Assembly: GCF_009812055.1 (NCBI RefSeq) | Contig: NZ_WQNH01000009.1 | Span: forward strand, 62,001 to 126,000 | DNA from: Chelativorans xinjiangensis | GTDB taxonomy: Bacteria; Pseudomonadota; Alphaproteobacteria; Rhizobiales; Rhizobiaceae | Direction: 5' to 3' | DNA: 64,000 nucleotides | Part shown: positions 1-9,183 of the stretch, one piece after another | How the letters are laid out: the number at the start of each line of letters is the position of its first letter | Numbering within the stretch: the stretch's first letter is position 1 | Program-made: the position numbers and the translations under genes | Notes under the pieces: generated by a model | The model's database searches: none | Told to the model about the DNA's origin: nothing | What the model saw: the letters and a program-made list of their open reading frames with translations, nothing else

Positions 1-572
1 CACAGGATGTTGGCCGCGACGATGACTGCCATCAGCGGGTCGAGCCACAGCCAGCCTGTGGCGAGCGCCAGGAGAAGGCCGACGATAACACCGGCCGACG
101 TGATGACGTCGGTCCACAGATGACGGCTGTCGGCCACCAGCGCCGGCGAGCGGGCGGTGCGGCCGACGCGCATGAGGACGACCGCCCAGATGCCGTTGCC
201 AACCGCCGCGACAGCCGTAATCGCAAGGCCGATCCCCGGCGCCTCCAGCGCGTGCGGCAGGGAGAAGGCGAGCCCCGCCTCGCGCAGGATGAGGAGTGCC
301 GCGACGACGATCAGCACGCCTTCCAGCACTGCGGAAAGGTACTCCGCCTTGTGGTGCCCGAAGGGGTGGTTTTCGTCGGCCGGGATGTACGCCACGCGGA
401 TGGCGAAAAAGGCCGCACCCGACGCCACGACGTTGACGATGGATTCCATCGCGTCGGAGAACAGCGCGACGGAGCCCGTCAGCCACCAGGCGCCGAGCTT
501 CAGGGCGAAAATCGCCATGCCGACGACGATGGACCAGAAGGAGAGGCGCCGGACTGTCTTTGCGGATGTCAT
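1..572 (-). CDS. Cation diffusion facilitator (CDF) metal efflux transporter, C-terminus cut by window edge
   Basis: The first 190 residues of a CDF-family transporter are read from an ATG at 572; the gene runs off the window at base 1. CDF proteins are inner-membrane antiporters that export Zn, Fe, Co or Mn. Visible signatures are a first membrane helix with FSDAMES, the loop sequence HPFGHHKAEY, and the helix-5 metal-site pattern DSRHLWTD. The cytoplasmic C-terminal domain lies outside the window, and the metal cannot be told from this part. It is transcribed in the same direction as trpE(G), with about 57 bp between them. Confidence 0.9.
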   Translation of the reverse strand, partial: MTSAKTVRRLSFWSIVVGMAIFALKLGAWWLTGSVALFSDAMESIVNVVASGAAFFAIRVAYIPADENHPFGHHKAEYLSAVLEGVLIVVAALLILREAGLAFSLPHALEAPGIGLAITAVAAVGNGIWAVVLMRVGRTARSPALVADSRHLWTDVITSAGVIVGLLLALATGWLWLDPLMAVIVAANIL

Positions 573-629
573 GGTTCGCCGCACCCTCGCAAATTTGCCG
601 TCACGCGCGGGCGTCGCGGCCGGCACCCC

Positions 630-2819
630 TCACGCCGCCTTCACCTTCGCCTTGCCCGGCAGATGCGCGACCACGTTCTCGATCATGCGCATGCCGGCGT
701 TCTGGCCCAGCGTCATAATGGATTCGGGGTGGAACTGCACGGCCGCCACCGGCTCGCTCTCGTGCTCGATGGCCATCACCACGCCGTCCTCGGTTTCCGC
801 CGTGACGACGAAGGCCTCGGGCATGCGCGAAGGATCGGCGAAGATGGAGTGGTAGCGCCCCACCGTCACCTCGTGCGGCAGGCCGGAGAAGACGAGGCTG
901 TTGCCGCCGGCACGGATGCGCGACGGCTTGCCGTGCACGGGCTCGCGCAGGTGGCGCAGCGCGCCGCCATAGGCCTCCACCAGCGCCTGCAGCCCCAGAC
1001 ACACGCCGAAGATCGGCAGGTTGCGCGCCCGCGCCTTGGCGATCGTCGCTGCGCAATCGAAATCGGCCGGCGTACCCGGTCCCGGCGAAAGCACCACGAG
1101 ATCGGGATCGACGCGGTCGAAGACGGCCTCGGCCACCGGCGTGCGCACGGTGGTGACGGCCGCTCCCGTCTGGCGGAAATAGTTGGCCAGGGTGTGGACG
1201 AAGGAATCCTCGTGGTCGACAAGCAGGATCTTCACGCCCTCGCCGACCTTCGCCGCCTCTCTCGCCTCTTGTCCCATGTTGGTTTTCCCTGCCTCGCGGA
1301 TGGCCGACAGCATGGCGGAGGCCTTCAGCTCCGTCTCTGCCTCTTCCTCCGCTCCGTCGGAATCGAAAAGGAGCGTTGCACCCGCCCGCACCTCGGCCGT
1401 GCCGTCCTTGATGCGGATGGTCCGGAGTGTCAGCCCCGTGTTCATGTCGCCGTTGAAATGGACCATGCCGACGGCGCCTCCGTACCAGGCGCGCGGACTC
1501 TTCTCGTTGTCCTCGATAAAGCGCATGGCCCACAGCTTCGGCGCGCCGGTGACGGTAACCGCCCAGGCATGGGAGAGGAAGGCATCGAAAGCGTCCATGC
1601 CCTCGCGCAGGCGGCCCTCGATGTGGTCGACCGTGTGGATGAGGCGCGAATACATCTCGATCTGGCGCCGGCCGATCACGCGCACCGAGCCCGGCTCGCA
1701 CACGCGGCTCTTGTCGTTGCGGTCGACGTCGGAGCACATGGTCAGCTCCGACTCGTCCTTCTTGGAATTCAGGAGCTTCAGGATCTGCTCGGAATCGGAG
1801 ATGGCATCGCCGCCGCGCTTGATGGTGCCGGAAATAGGGCAGGTCTCCACGCGCCTTCCCGACACGCGCACGAACATCTCCGGAGAGGCGCCGATGAGAT
1901 ACTCGCGCTCGCCAAGGTTGATGAAGAACGAATAGGGCGAGGGGTTGATCTGTTTCAGGCGGCGGGAGATTGCCGACGGGCGGTTCTGGCAGTGCTCGAA
2001 GAACATCTGCCCCGGAACGACTTCGAAGAGATCGCCGCGCCGGAAGCTTTCCTTCGCCTTTTCCACCAGTTTCGCGTATTCGCCTGGCTCGTGATCGGCG
2101 CGCGGCGGCACGCGGATTCCTGGCTGGAACGGCTCTTCACGGCCCTCGCGCGGCTGGCCTTCGGTGGAAAAACCCTTGCCCGAATAGTCGTAGCGGTCGT
2201 GCCAGGCCTTGGCCGCATGGTGGTCGACGACGAGGATTTCGTCCGGCAGGTAGAGAACGAGGTCGCGCTGGCTTTCCGGCCGATCGAGCTTCAGCGCCAC
2301 GGGATCGAACTGGAAGGCGAGATCGTAGCCGAAGGCGCCGTAAAGCCCGAGATTGTCATCGTTCTCCGTATGGAAGAGGCTCGTGACGGCCCTGAGCACG
2401 GTGAAGACGGAAGGAACGCGCGAGCGCTCCTCCTCCGATACGATTTCCCTCGGCTCGGCAACCGCAACCTCGAGCAGACGCGGGCCTCGCGCCGTCATGG
2501 CGACGTCCGGCAGGCCTTCGATGGCCGTGCCCAGCGCCGGCAGCATGACCTCCCCACGCCCGTTCAGCGCCTCGACCTTCATGGCCCGTCCGCGCGCCGA
2601 AATCACCAGCGGCGGGTCGATGATGGCGGTATCCCAGCGCGTATAGCGGCCCGGATATTCGTAGTTGGAGGAGAAGACGGCGCCGCGGCGCGCATCCAGC
2701 GCATCGATATAGGTGTCGATGGCGCCGCCATAGGGCGTCTCGCTGCGGGTGCGGACAACGCTTATGCCGCCCGCCGTGACGAACCGCTCGCCGCCGTTTT
2801 CCAAGACTTCCACGCTCAT
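630..2819 (-). CDS. trpE(G): Anthranilate synthase, fused TrpE-TrpG
   Basis: A 729-residue single-chain anthranilate synthase converts chorismate and glutamine to anthranilate, the first step of tryptophan synthesis. Residues about 1-510 are the chorismate-binding TrpE part, including [25 protein letters not shown] and GAPKLWAM. Residues about 530-729 are a class I glutamine amidotransferase with catalytic Cys near 606 (FGVCLGLQ) and the His/Glu pair in QFHPES. The one-chain form is typical of rhizobia and relatives. The ATG at 2819 follows a good AGGGAGCGGAG ribosome-binding site. An attenuator and leader peptide lie directly upstream, so tryptophan supply probably controls expression. Confidence 0.97.
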   Translation of the reverse strand: MSVEVLENGGERFVTAGGISVVRTRSETPYGGAIDTYIDALDARRGAVFSSNYEYPGRYTRWDTAIIDPPLVISARGRAMKVEALNGRGEVMLPALGTAIEGLPDVAMTARGPRLLEVAVAEPREIVSEEERSRVPSVFTVLRAVTSLFHTENDDNLGLYGAFGYDLAFQFDPVALKLDRPESQRDLVLYLPDEILVVDHHAAKAWHDRYDYSGKGFSTEGQPREGREEPFQPGIRVPPRADHEPGEYAKLVEKAKESFRRGDLFEVVPGQMFFEHCQNRPSAISRRLKQINPSPYSFFINLGEREYLIGASPEMFVRVSGRRVETCPISGTIKRGGDAISDSEQILKLLNSKKDESELTMCSDVDRNDKSRVCEPGSVRVIGRRQIEMYSRLIHTVDHIEGRLREGMDAFDAFLSHAWAVTVTGAPKLWAMRFIEDNEKSPRAWYGGAVGMVHFNGDMNTGLTLRTIRIKDGTAEVRAGATLLFDSDGAEEEAETELKASAMLSAIREAGKTNMGQEAREAAKVGEGVKILLVDHEDSFVHTLANYFRQTGAAVTTVRTPVAEAVFDRVDPDLVVLSPGPGTPADFDCAATIAKARARNLPIFGVCLGLQALVEAYGGALRHLREPVHGKPSRIRAGGNSLVFSGLPHEVTVGRYHSIFADPSRMPEAFVVTAETEDGVVMAIEHESEPVAAVQFHPESIMTLGQNAGMRMIENVVAHLPGKAKVKAA

Positions 2820-2858
2820 TCTCCGCTCCCTTTCAAGCGCCGCCGGGAAGCCCTCATA

Positions 2859-2931
2859 ATGAAAATGGCCGCCCGGTTTTCACCTGCGGCCAATCGTCGA
2901 AGTTGCACGCAAATGCTTGCGCCGGCCGCAG
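2859..2931 (-). promoter_or_regulatory. trp attenuator: alternative antiterminator/terminator hairpins
   Basis: Reading the minus strand, CTGCGGCC (2931-2924) lies just after the leader stop codon and is an exact complement of GGCCGCAG (2891-2884). That same segment can instead pair with GCGGCC (2872-2867), which is followed by ATTTTCATT (2866-2858). Segment 3 therefore has two possible partners: an antiterminator or an intrinsic-type terminator. A further upstream pairing, GGCCCGC within and after the Trp codons with GCGGCC, gives the protector arm. This is classic transcription attenuation, as known for rhizobial trpE(G). The pairings are visible; function is inferred. Confidence 0.8.
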
Positions 2932-2976
2932 TCAGCGGGCCCACCACCAAAGCTTTGCGTTCGCAACCGTGTTCAT
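2932..2976 (-). CDS. trpL: trp leader peptide
   Basis: A 14-codon open frame encodes MNTVANAKLWWWAR and ends in TGA at 2932. The three consecutive TGG codons near the 3' end are the stall site expected of a ribosome-mediated tryptophan attenuator. The Sinorhizobium trpE(G) leader also ends in three Trp followed by Ala-Arg. The stop codon abuts the first attenuator arm and lies about 110 bp before trpE(G). Such short frames are usually missed in automatic annotation. Confidence 0.88.
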   Translation of the reverse strand: MNTVANAKLWWWAR

Positions 2977-3020
2977 GCGCCTTCCATAGCCGCGAAAGGG
3001 CGCATGCGCAACTGCTTTGG

Positions 3021-3812
3021 TCATGCACCGCCATCCTGGCCGTCGCCGTCCTGGCGGTGCCCGCTCCTCTTCGCCGCATTGCCGCGGCGGTACTGGAGCA
3101 GCGAAGCGACGAGCCATGTGAGGCTTGCCCAAGCCGCGCCCAGCGCCCAGCCGGCCGCCACATCGCTCGGCCAATGGACGCCGAGATAGACACGGGTGAT
3201 GCCGACGGCGACCGAAATGACGAGAGCCATGAAGAGCACATAAAGCCGCACCCGCAGATCGCCGAAGAAGCGTATGACGAGGGCGGCCAGCGTAAGATAG
3301 GCGACGGTGGCCACGAGGGCGTGGCCGCTCGGGAAGCTGGGCGTGTGGACGATGTCGAGATGGGCGGCGAGATCGGGCCTCGGGCGCTCATAATACCGCT
3401 TCAGAAAATGCGATACGAGCGCGCCCGATCCGACCGAAAGCACGGCGTAAAGCGCCGGCCCGTGGCGCCGTGTGACAACCAGCAGGCCGACGACAGCGGC
3501 AAGCGCGAGAAGGACGAGCGTGTAGCCGCCGAGCGCGGTGATCTCCAGCGCCACCTCCTCCAGCCAAGGCGGTCCGAGCGGATCGGAGGGGTCGGCGGGA
3601 TTGCGCAGGGCGAGGAAAAGCCACCGGTCGAGGGCGCGGATCTCGCCCTCGGCCACCTCGTCGGCGATCGCGAGAAAGGCATAGACGCCGAAGGCGAGCA
3701 CCGCCAGCACGACGACCGGCCCCACGGCCTCCCGGCGCTGCTTCATGCCGCGCACGAGGCCGGTCACGGCCGTAACAATCGCGTTGTCCGCCAAATGCCT
3801 GCGCCTCCACAT
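3021..3812 (-). CDS. PAP2-family membrane phosphatase
   Basis: An integral membrane phosphatase of the PAP2/phosphatidic acid phosphatase superfamily with several hydrophobic helices. The three family motifs appear in order: KRYYERPRP, PSFPSGHA and TRVYLGVHWPSD, which supply the phosphate-binding Lys/Arg and the two catalytic histidines. Likely substrates are lipid phosphates or undecaprenyl pyrophosphate; the sequence does not decide which. The frame is open back to 3887, only 9 bp from the divergent protease gene. I prefer the internal ATG at 3812 (MWRRR), which leaves room for a promoter, but the start is uncertain. A charged C-terminal tail ends the protein. Confidence 0.85.
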   Translation of the reverse strand: MWRRRHLADNAIVTAVTGLVRGMKQRREAVGPVVVLAVLAFGVYAFLAIADEVAEGEIRALDRWLFLALRNPADPSDPLGPPWLEEVALEITALGGYTLVLLALAAVVGLLVVTRRHGPALYAVLSVGSGALVSHFLKRYYERPRPDLAAHLDIVHTPSFPSGHALVATVAYLTLAALVIRFFGDLRVRLYVLFMALVISVAVGITRVYLGVHWPSDVAAGWALGAAWASLTWLVASLLQYRRGNAAKRSGHRQDGDGQDGGA

Positions 3813-3895
3813 CGAAATGCCGCGCTTGAAAATGGTGCCGCGGCGACAAATGTCCCCTATGTTGGGATATAGGTCCCGCGGGAGCATGATGCACG

Positions 3896-5026
3896 ATGAT
3901 ATGGTCTTTCAATATCGGCAGGATCCTCGGCACGACGGTGCGCATCCACGTCACCTTCCTGCTCCTGCTCGTCTGGATCTGGTTCATGCACTACCGGATC
4001 GGCGGCGCGGCCGCTGCCTGGGAGGGCGTGGCATTCATCCTTGCCGTCTTCGCCTGCGTGGTGCTGCACGAGTTCGGCCATGCCCTTGCCGCGCGCCGCT
4101 ACGGCATCAGGACGCCGGACATCACGCTTTTGCCGATCGGCGGACTGGCGCGTCTGGAACGCATGCCCGAGGAACCGGGCCAGGAGTTCGTCATCGCCGT
4201 GGCAGGCCCTCTGGTCAATGTCGTCATCGCCGTCCTCATCTTCCTGGCGCTCGGCGGTTCGGCCGGCATCGAACAGATGATGCAGGTGGAGGACCCGCGC
4301 GCCGATTTTCTCGTGCGGCTTGCCGGCGTCAACGTCTTCCTGGTGCTGTTCAACATGATCCCCGCCTTTCCCATGGACGGCGGGCGCGTGCTGCGCGCCC
4401 TTCTCGCCACGCGGATGACCTGGGCGCGGGCCACCCAGATCGCGGCCAATATCGGCCAGGGGCTCGCCTTCCTGTTCGGCTTCCTGGGGCTGCTCTACAA
4501 TCCACTGCTCATCTTCATCGCCATCTTCGTCTATCTGGCAGCGGCGGCCGAGGCGCAGAACGCGCAGATCCGCGACATCGCCAACAGCGTTCTGACGGGC
4601 GACGTGATGGTGACGGAGTTCGCCGCCCTCGACCGCTCCGCGAGTATCGGCGAGGCCATCGAGCGGCTGCTCGCCACCACGCAAAACGAGTTTCCCATCC
4701 TCGACGCATACGGCCGCATGGAAGGACTTCTGACGCGCAACGACATGATCGCCGCGCTGAAGGAGACCGGCCCCGAGACGCCCGTGGTCGGCGCCATGCG
4801 CACCGACCTTCCCTCCGTCCATCGGCGCCAGAGCCTGACGGAGGGTTTTCGCCTGATGCAGGAGAAGAACGCGCCTGCCGTCGCCGTGGTCGACAGCGAC
4901 GGCCGCCTGGTCGGGCTGCTCACCCACGAAACCATCGGTGAGATGATGATGGTGCGGGCGGCCATGCCCGAAGGCTTCCGCTTCGGCCGCCTGAGAAGGC
5001 CGCCGCCGATGCCCCGCCGTCCTTGA
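3896..5026 (+). CDS. Site-2 protease (M50 family) with two CBS domains
   Basis: A 376-residue intramembrane zinc metalloprotease resembling the Rip3 subgroup. The zinc motif HEFGH lies near residue 57 inside a membrane helix, and the third ligand motif PMDGGR near residue 159 inside another. After about residue 220 the chain carries two CBS domains, which often bind adenine nucleotides and could regulate the protease. Such enzymes cut membrane-bound proteins such as anti-sigma factors. The ATG at 3896 follows GGGAG at 3880-3884. The gene is divergent from the PAP2 gene. No partner anti-sigma factor is adjacent, so the substrate is unknown. Confidence 0.92.
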   Translation: MIWSFNIGRILGTTVRIHVTFLLLLVWIWFMHYRIGGAAAAWEGVAFILAVFACVVLHEFGHALAARRYGIRTPDITLLPIGGLARLERMPEEPGQEFVIAVAGPLVNVVIAVLIFLALGGSAGIEQMMQVEDPRADFLVRLAGVNVFLVLFNMIPAFPMDGGRVLRALLATRMTWARATQIAANIGQGLAFLFGFLGLLYNPLLIFIAIFVYLAAAAEAQNAQIRDIANSVLTGDVMVTEFAALDRSASIGEAIERLLATTQNEFPILDAYGRMEGLLTRNDMIAALKETGPETPVVGAMRTDLPSVHRRQSLTEGFRLMQEKNAPAVAVVDSDGRLVGLLTHETIGEMMMVRAAMPEGFRFGRLRRPPPMPRRP

Positions 5027-5266
5027 CACGGGCCCCGCCCTGACCCACTTTCTTTTTATGGTGCGGAATTTGATTTCTCCCCTCTACCTTCTTCGGGTGT
5101 GTCCCCTCGCGGGACGCTAACCCCGGGGTCCGGTGCCATGCGCCTCCGGATCGCGGGGCGCAACGAAGCCGCAGCCCTAATGGGATCGTGGCGGACAAGA
5201 GCACTTCCAGGCGCAATCACAAAAGAACAAAAGCCGCAGATGGCGGCAGTCCTTGGATCGAAAGCC

Positions 5267-5677
5267 ATGCAGAAGAAGGCCGGACGCAAGCCCAAGATCA
5301 TCGTTTCCAGAACCGACCACGACCGCCTGCTCGGTCTCGCCACGGCGATGGAGGAGCACGACCCCGTGTTTGCGGAAACCATGATCGCCGAACTGGAGCG
5401 CGCCCGCGTGGTCGAGGATTCCGCACTCCCCGAAACGGTGGTGCGCATGGGATCCACCCTCACCTACACGGCCGATGAGGCCCCGCCCACCACCGTGACA
5501 CTCGTCTTCCCCGTGGAGGCGGATATCGCCCAGGGCAAGATTTCCGTGACGACGCCGGTCGGCGCCGTGCTGGTCGGTCTGTCGGCCGGCCAGTCGATCG
5601 ACTGGACAGCGCGCAACGGACGTACCCACCGGCTTACGGTCACCGACGTTCGCCAGCCGGTGAAGAAGGCGAGCTAA
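5267..5677 (+). CDS. rnk: Regulator of nucleoside diphosphate kinase (Rnk/GreA-C family)
   Basis: With the ATG at 5267 the protein is 136 residues, the usual Rnk length. An N-terminal helical segment is followed by a GreA/GreB-type C-terminal FKBP-like domain (TLVFPVEADIAQGKISV, then TPVGAVLVGLSAGQSI). Rnk proteins bind RNA polymerase and affect transcription and nucleoside diphosphate kinase levels. The frame is open back to 5099, but that part has no family similarity that I can see. The 240 bp before the gene hold no other recognisable feature. Confidence 0.85.
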   Translation: MQKKAGRKPKIIVSRTDHDRLLGLATAMEEHDPVFAETMIAELERARVVEDSALPETVVRMGSTLTYTADEAPPTTVTLVFPVEADIAQGKISVTTPVGAVLVGLSAGQSIDWTARNGRTHRLTVTDVRQPVKKAS

Positions 5678-5719
5678 TGCCAGCGGCCCTTATGTTTGAC
5701 CGCTGGTGGTGCGTCGATG

Positions 5720-5764
5720 TTCAGGCATGGATCCTCGGGCTTGACCCGAGGATCCATGCCTGAA
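5720..5764. repeat. Perfect 20-bp-arm palindrome, REP/RIME-like intergenic repeat
   Basis: Arms 5720-5739 and 5745-5764 are exact reverse complements around a 5-base loop (CTTGA). The arm contains GGCATGGATCCTCGGG. Highly similar short palindromes containing GGATCCTCGGG are scattered through many Hyphomicrobiales genomes, so it is probably a dispersed repeat. It sits between the convergent rnk and choV genes, where it could also end transcription, although there is no clear T-run. Confidence 0.75.
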
Positions 5765-5866
5765 CGGTCCAATAGACAAAACAGTCAAGCTAAGGGCCAT
5801 TGGTTGGGAAGCCCGTTCGAGTGGGCTCGGCTGGACGAAAAGGCGGAGCCGCACCGCCCTCGGCCG

Positions 5867-7069
5867 TCAGTCCTCCCCGGGGCTGCCCCTGACGATCGCC
5901 TTCAGAACGTCGCGCACGCCGATGGCGCCGAGAAAACGGGAGGCTTCGTCGAACACCGCAACGGGCGCCGTTTCCGACTGGTGCATGGCCTGCATCACCG
6001 TCTTCAGCGATGTGCCGGCATGCGCCCAGTAGACCTTCGGCTTGTTTTCCGGCAGCTCTTCCGTGTTGTCGCACGAGACCCAGATGGCCGGCTGGCCGTC
6101 ACGCTCGGCGTCCACCACGAGCATGTTCTCGTCGAACTTGAAACGCGTCGTCTGCCGGCGGTCGAGCCACAGCCAGCCCTCGCCGGCACCTTTGAGATCG
6201 CGCGCGTCCCGCATCACGTTCCACGCCGTCAGCACCGACAACGGGTTCACATTGGCGATGAAGTCGCGCACGTAGTCGTTCTGGGGCCTGAGCACGATGT
6301 CCTCCGGAGTGCCGGTCTGGACGATGCGCCCGCCCTCCATGATGGAGATGCGGTTGCCGATCTTCAGCGCCTCCTCGAGGTCGTGGCTGACGAAGAGGAT
6401 GGTCTTCTTCAGCCGCTCCTGCAGTTCGATCAGCTCGTCCTGCAGCTTGGTGCGGATCAGCGGGTCGAGCGCGGAGAAGGGCTCGTCCATCAGGAGGATG
6501 GGCGCCTCCGTGGCAAAGGCGCGGGCAAGGCCCACGCGCTGCTGCATACCGCCGGAAAGCTCATGTGCGTATTTGCCCGCCCAATCCTCCAGATGCACCA
6601 GCTCGAGCTGCGCCATCACGCGCTCCTGGCGCTCCTTCGCCGGCACGCCCGAAAGCTCCAGCCCGAAGCCGACATTCTCCGCCACCGTGCGCCAGGGCAG
6701 AAGCGCGAACTGCTGGAACACCATGGCTACGCACTCGCGGCGGATCTTCCTGAGCTCGCTCTCCGAGCAGTTTACGACGCTGGCCGACCAGTCGCCGTCG
6801 TGAACGATCACCTCGCCGCGCGCCACCTTGTTGAGCCGGTTGACGGCGCGCAACAGCGTCGATTTTCCGGAGCCCGAAAGCCCCATCAGCACGGAGATCT
6901 CGCCGCGCTCGACCGCCAGGTCGCAACCGGCGCAGCCGAGCACCGCGCCGGTCTTCTCCAGGATCTCGGCGCGGCTCGCGCCTGCGTCCACCATGGGCAG
7001 TGCCGCGGCGCGCTCCCGGTCGGTGCCGAAGATGATATCGACGGCACGGAAATCGACGGCCGGTCTCAT
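5867..7069 (-). CDS. choV: Choline ABC transporter ATP-binding protein
   Basis: A 400-residue ATPase of the glycine betaine/proline/choline importer family. The Walker A motif GLSGSGKST lies near residues 63-71, followed by signature LSGGMQQR and Walker B ILLMDEPFSALDP. After the ATPase core a C-terminal CBS-like extension of about 120 residues is present, as usual for ProV/ChoV proteins. It overlaps choW by 4 bp (ATGA) and is the last gene of the choX-choW-choV unit. Function as a choline importer is inferred from ChoX similarity. Confidence 0.92.
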   Translation of the reverse strand: MRPAVDFRAVDIIFGTDRERAAALPMVDAGASRAEILEKTGAVLGCAGCDLAVERGEISVLMGLSGSGKSTLLRAVNRLNKVARGEVIVHDGDWSASVVNCSESELRKIRRECVAMVFQQFALLPWRTVAENVGFGLELSGVPAKERQERVMAQLELVHLEDWAGKYAHELSGGMQQRVGLARAFATEAPILLMDEPFSALDPLIRTKLQDELIELQERLKKTILFVSHDLEEALKIGNRISIMEGGRIVQTGTPEDIVLRPQNDYVRDFIANVNPLSVLTAWNVMRDARDLKGAGEGWLWLDRRQTTRFKFDENMLVVDAERDGQPAIWVSCDNTEELPENKPKVYWAHAGTSLKTVMQAMHQSETAPVAVFDEASRFLGAIGVRDVLKAIVRGSPGED

Positions 7070-7920
7070 CGCTCGCCCTCCTTGCCGATGCGGGCCATGC
7101 GGTCGAGGATGATGGCCAGGACGACGATGGCGAGCCCCGCTTCAAGCCCCAGCGGGATATTGACGGAGTTCAAGGCCCGCACCACCGGCTTGCCGAGGCC
7201 GTTGGCGCCGATGAGGGCGGCGATGACCACCATGGACAGCGACAGCATGATGCACTGGGTGAGCCCCGCCATGATGGAGGGAAGTGCCGCCGGCAGCTCC
7301 ACCTTCCACAGAAGCTGGTTGCGCGTCGCCCCGAAGGCGTGGCCCGCCTCCAGCATCGGCTTCGGCACCGAGGTGATGCCGAGATAGGTGAGCCGGATGG
7401 GCGCCGGCGAGGCGAAAATGACGGTGACGATGAGGCCCGGCGCCGCACCCAGGCCGAAAAGGATAAGCACCGGAATGAGATAGACGAAGGTCGGCAGGGT
7501 CTGCATGAGGTCAAGGACGGGGCGCAGGACCTGGTAGACCCGCTCGCTGTGGGCTGCCCAGATGCCGACGGGAACGCCGATCGCCATGGAGGCAGCGGCC
7601 GCGGCGACGACGAGGACCAGCGTCTCCACCGTCTCCTTCCACAGGCCCTGATTGACGATGAAGAGGAGCCCGATGGCGACGCCCAGCGCCAGTTTCCACG
7701 AGCGCTGCAGGAGAAAAGCGAGGACGGCGACCGCCACCACGACCACGCTCGGCGGCAGCCACAAAAGGAACCCGGCCATCCCGTCGAGGACGGTTGCAAG
7801 CCCGCTGGCCAGATTGTCGAAAAGCCAAGCGAAATTGGTTGTCAGAAAGTCGAAAAATTCGCGGCCCCATCTGCCGATGGGAATTTTCCAGGCCGCGATC
7901 CATTGTGTCAGGGGATCCAT
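7066..7920 (-). CDS. choW: Choline ABC transporter permease
   Basis: A 284-residue inner-membrane permease of the ProW/ChoW type with six or more hydrophobic helices. The cytoplasmic coupling loop includes GATRNQLLWKVELPAALPSIMAGL, given here as the EAA-like region near residues 200-222. It lies between choX and choV, overlapping choV by 4 bp and about 80 bp downstream of choX. The N-terminus (MDPLTQWIAAWKIPIG) is typical of the family. Confidence 0.92.
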   Translation of the reverse strand: MDPLTQWIAAWKIPIGRWGREFFDFLTTNFAWLFDNLASGLATVLDGMAGFLLWLPPSVVVVAVAVLAFLLQRSWKLALGVAIGLLFIVNQGLWKETVETLVLVVAAAAASMAIGVPVGIWAAHSERVYQVLRPVLDLMQTLPTFVYLIPVLILFGLGAAPGLIVTVIFASPAPIRLTYLGITSVPKPMLEAGHAFGATRNQLLWKVELPAALPSIMAGLTQCIMLSLSMVVIAALIGANGLGKPVVRALNSVNIPLGLEAGLAIVVLAIILDRMARIGKEGER

Positions 7921-7999
7921 TGGGTTGGCGGTCTCCTGTTATCGGTGGAGGAAGGGAGGCGGGAAAGCGGACGCCCGAGAGGCGGCGCCCGCGCTCAAC

Positions 8000-8947
8000 T
8001 CACATCCCCAGATGCGCCTTGACGGCTTCCATCGCGTCGCCGCCATCGAAGGTGGTCACGCCTTCGAGCCAGGGGCCCAGCGCGTCCGGGTTCTCCTTCA
8101 GCCAGGCGGCGGCCGCGGCCTCGGGATCCTCGCCCTCGTCGAGGATGGCACCCATGATCTCGTTTTCCATCTGCAGCGAGAAGACCATGTTCTTCAGAAG
8201 CTGTCCGAGATTGGGGCACTCCTCGGTCAGCCCCGCGCGCACGTTCGTGTGCACCGTGGCGCCGCCGTAGTTCGGGCCGAACACCTCGTCGCCGCCTTCC
8301 AGGTAGGCCATGTCGATATTGGCGTTCATCGGGTGCGGCTCCCAGCCAAGGAAGACCACGTGCTCTTCGCGCTGCACGGCGCGGCGCACCTGCGAGAGCA
8401 TGCCTGCCTCCGAGCTTTCCACGACCTCGAAACCGGCAAGATCGAATGTATCGTTCTCGATCATGTCGAGGATCAGCCGGTTGCCGTCGTTGCCCGGCTC
8501 GATGCCGTAGATCTCGCCACCCAGCTCGTCGCGGAATTTGGCGATGTCGGCGAAGCTCTTGAGGCCCGCGTCATAGGTGTATTGGGGCACGGCGAGCGTG
8601 TATTTGGCACCTTCCAGGTTGGTGACGACGGTCTCCACCGAGCCGTCCGCGCGATAGGGCGCGATGTCGGCTTCCATGGTGGGCATCCAGTTGCCGAGGA
8701 AGACGTCGACGTCGCCGTTCTTGAGCGAAGCGTAGGTTACCGGCACGGAGAGCACTTGCGTTTCCGGCTGGTAGCCGAGCCCTTCCAGAACCGTGGAAGC
8801 CGTCGCCGTGGTGGCGGTGATGTCGGTCCAGCCGACATCGGAGAAGGTGATGGAGCGGCATTCCTCCGGCTCGGCGGCAAGGGCCGTACCCGTGCAAAGG
8901 CCGATGGCCACGCCGAAGCCGGCCGCGGTGCGTTTAAGGTAGGACAT
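8000..8947 (-). CDS. choX: Choline ABC transporter periplasmic binding protein
   Basis: A 315-residue periplasmic solute-binding protein with signal peptide MSYLKRTAAGFGVAIGLCTG...ALAA. The mature chain begins AEPEECRSITFSDVGWTDIT, typical of choline-binding ChoX. The ATG at 8947 is preceded by AGGGGAG. In rhizobia ChoX delivers choline (with weak acetylcholine binding) to ChoWV, supporting glycine betaine synthesis or use as carbon source. The whole unit is divergent from tdk. Confidence 0.92.
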   Translation of the reverse strand: MSYLKRTAAGFGVAIGLCTGTALAAEPEECRSITFSDVGWTDITATTATASTVLEGLGYQPETQVLSVPVTYASLKNGDVDVFLGNWMPTMEADIAPYRADGSVETVVTNLEGAKYTLAVPQYTYDAGLKSFADIAKFRDELGGEIYGIEPGNDGNRLILDMIENDTFDLAGFEVVESSEAGMLSQVRRAVQREEHVVFLGWEPHPMNANIDMAYLEGGDEVFGPNYGGATVHTNVRAGLTEECPNLGQLLKNMVFSLQMENEIMGAILDEGEDPEAAAAAWLKENPDALGPWLEGVTTFDGGDAMEAVKAHLGM

Positions 8948-9183
8948 GACGGTTCTCCCCTGGAAAGTTGTTCGACATATTTTTTTGCACCAGCGCCGTT
9001 TAACCGGCTTCACTGTTTTGTTCAAACGCAAGCATCATTTGAGGCCGGCCGCAAGCAGAAAGGACGATCTCAAAGCCGCGCTGCCCCGCCCGCCGCGGCG
9101 CCATTCCGGTGGAAGACCGTCGTCGCCGCGTTTCACAAGCCGCTGATGCTGTTATCAGGCAATGGACCGGAACGGCGAAGACG

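Noticed and set aside
120-3872. 1,250-codon open frame on the plus strand
   Set aside because: It runs antisense to trpE(G), the CDF gene and the PAP2 gene, is rich in His, Arg and Gly as expected of a high-GC shadow frame, and shows no domain.
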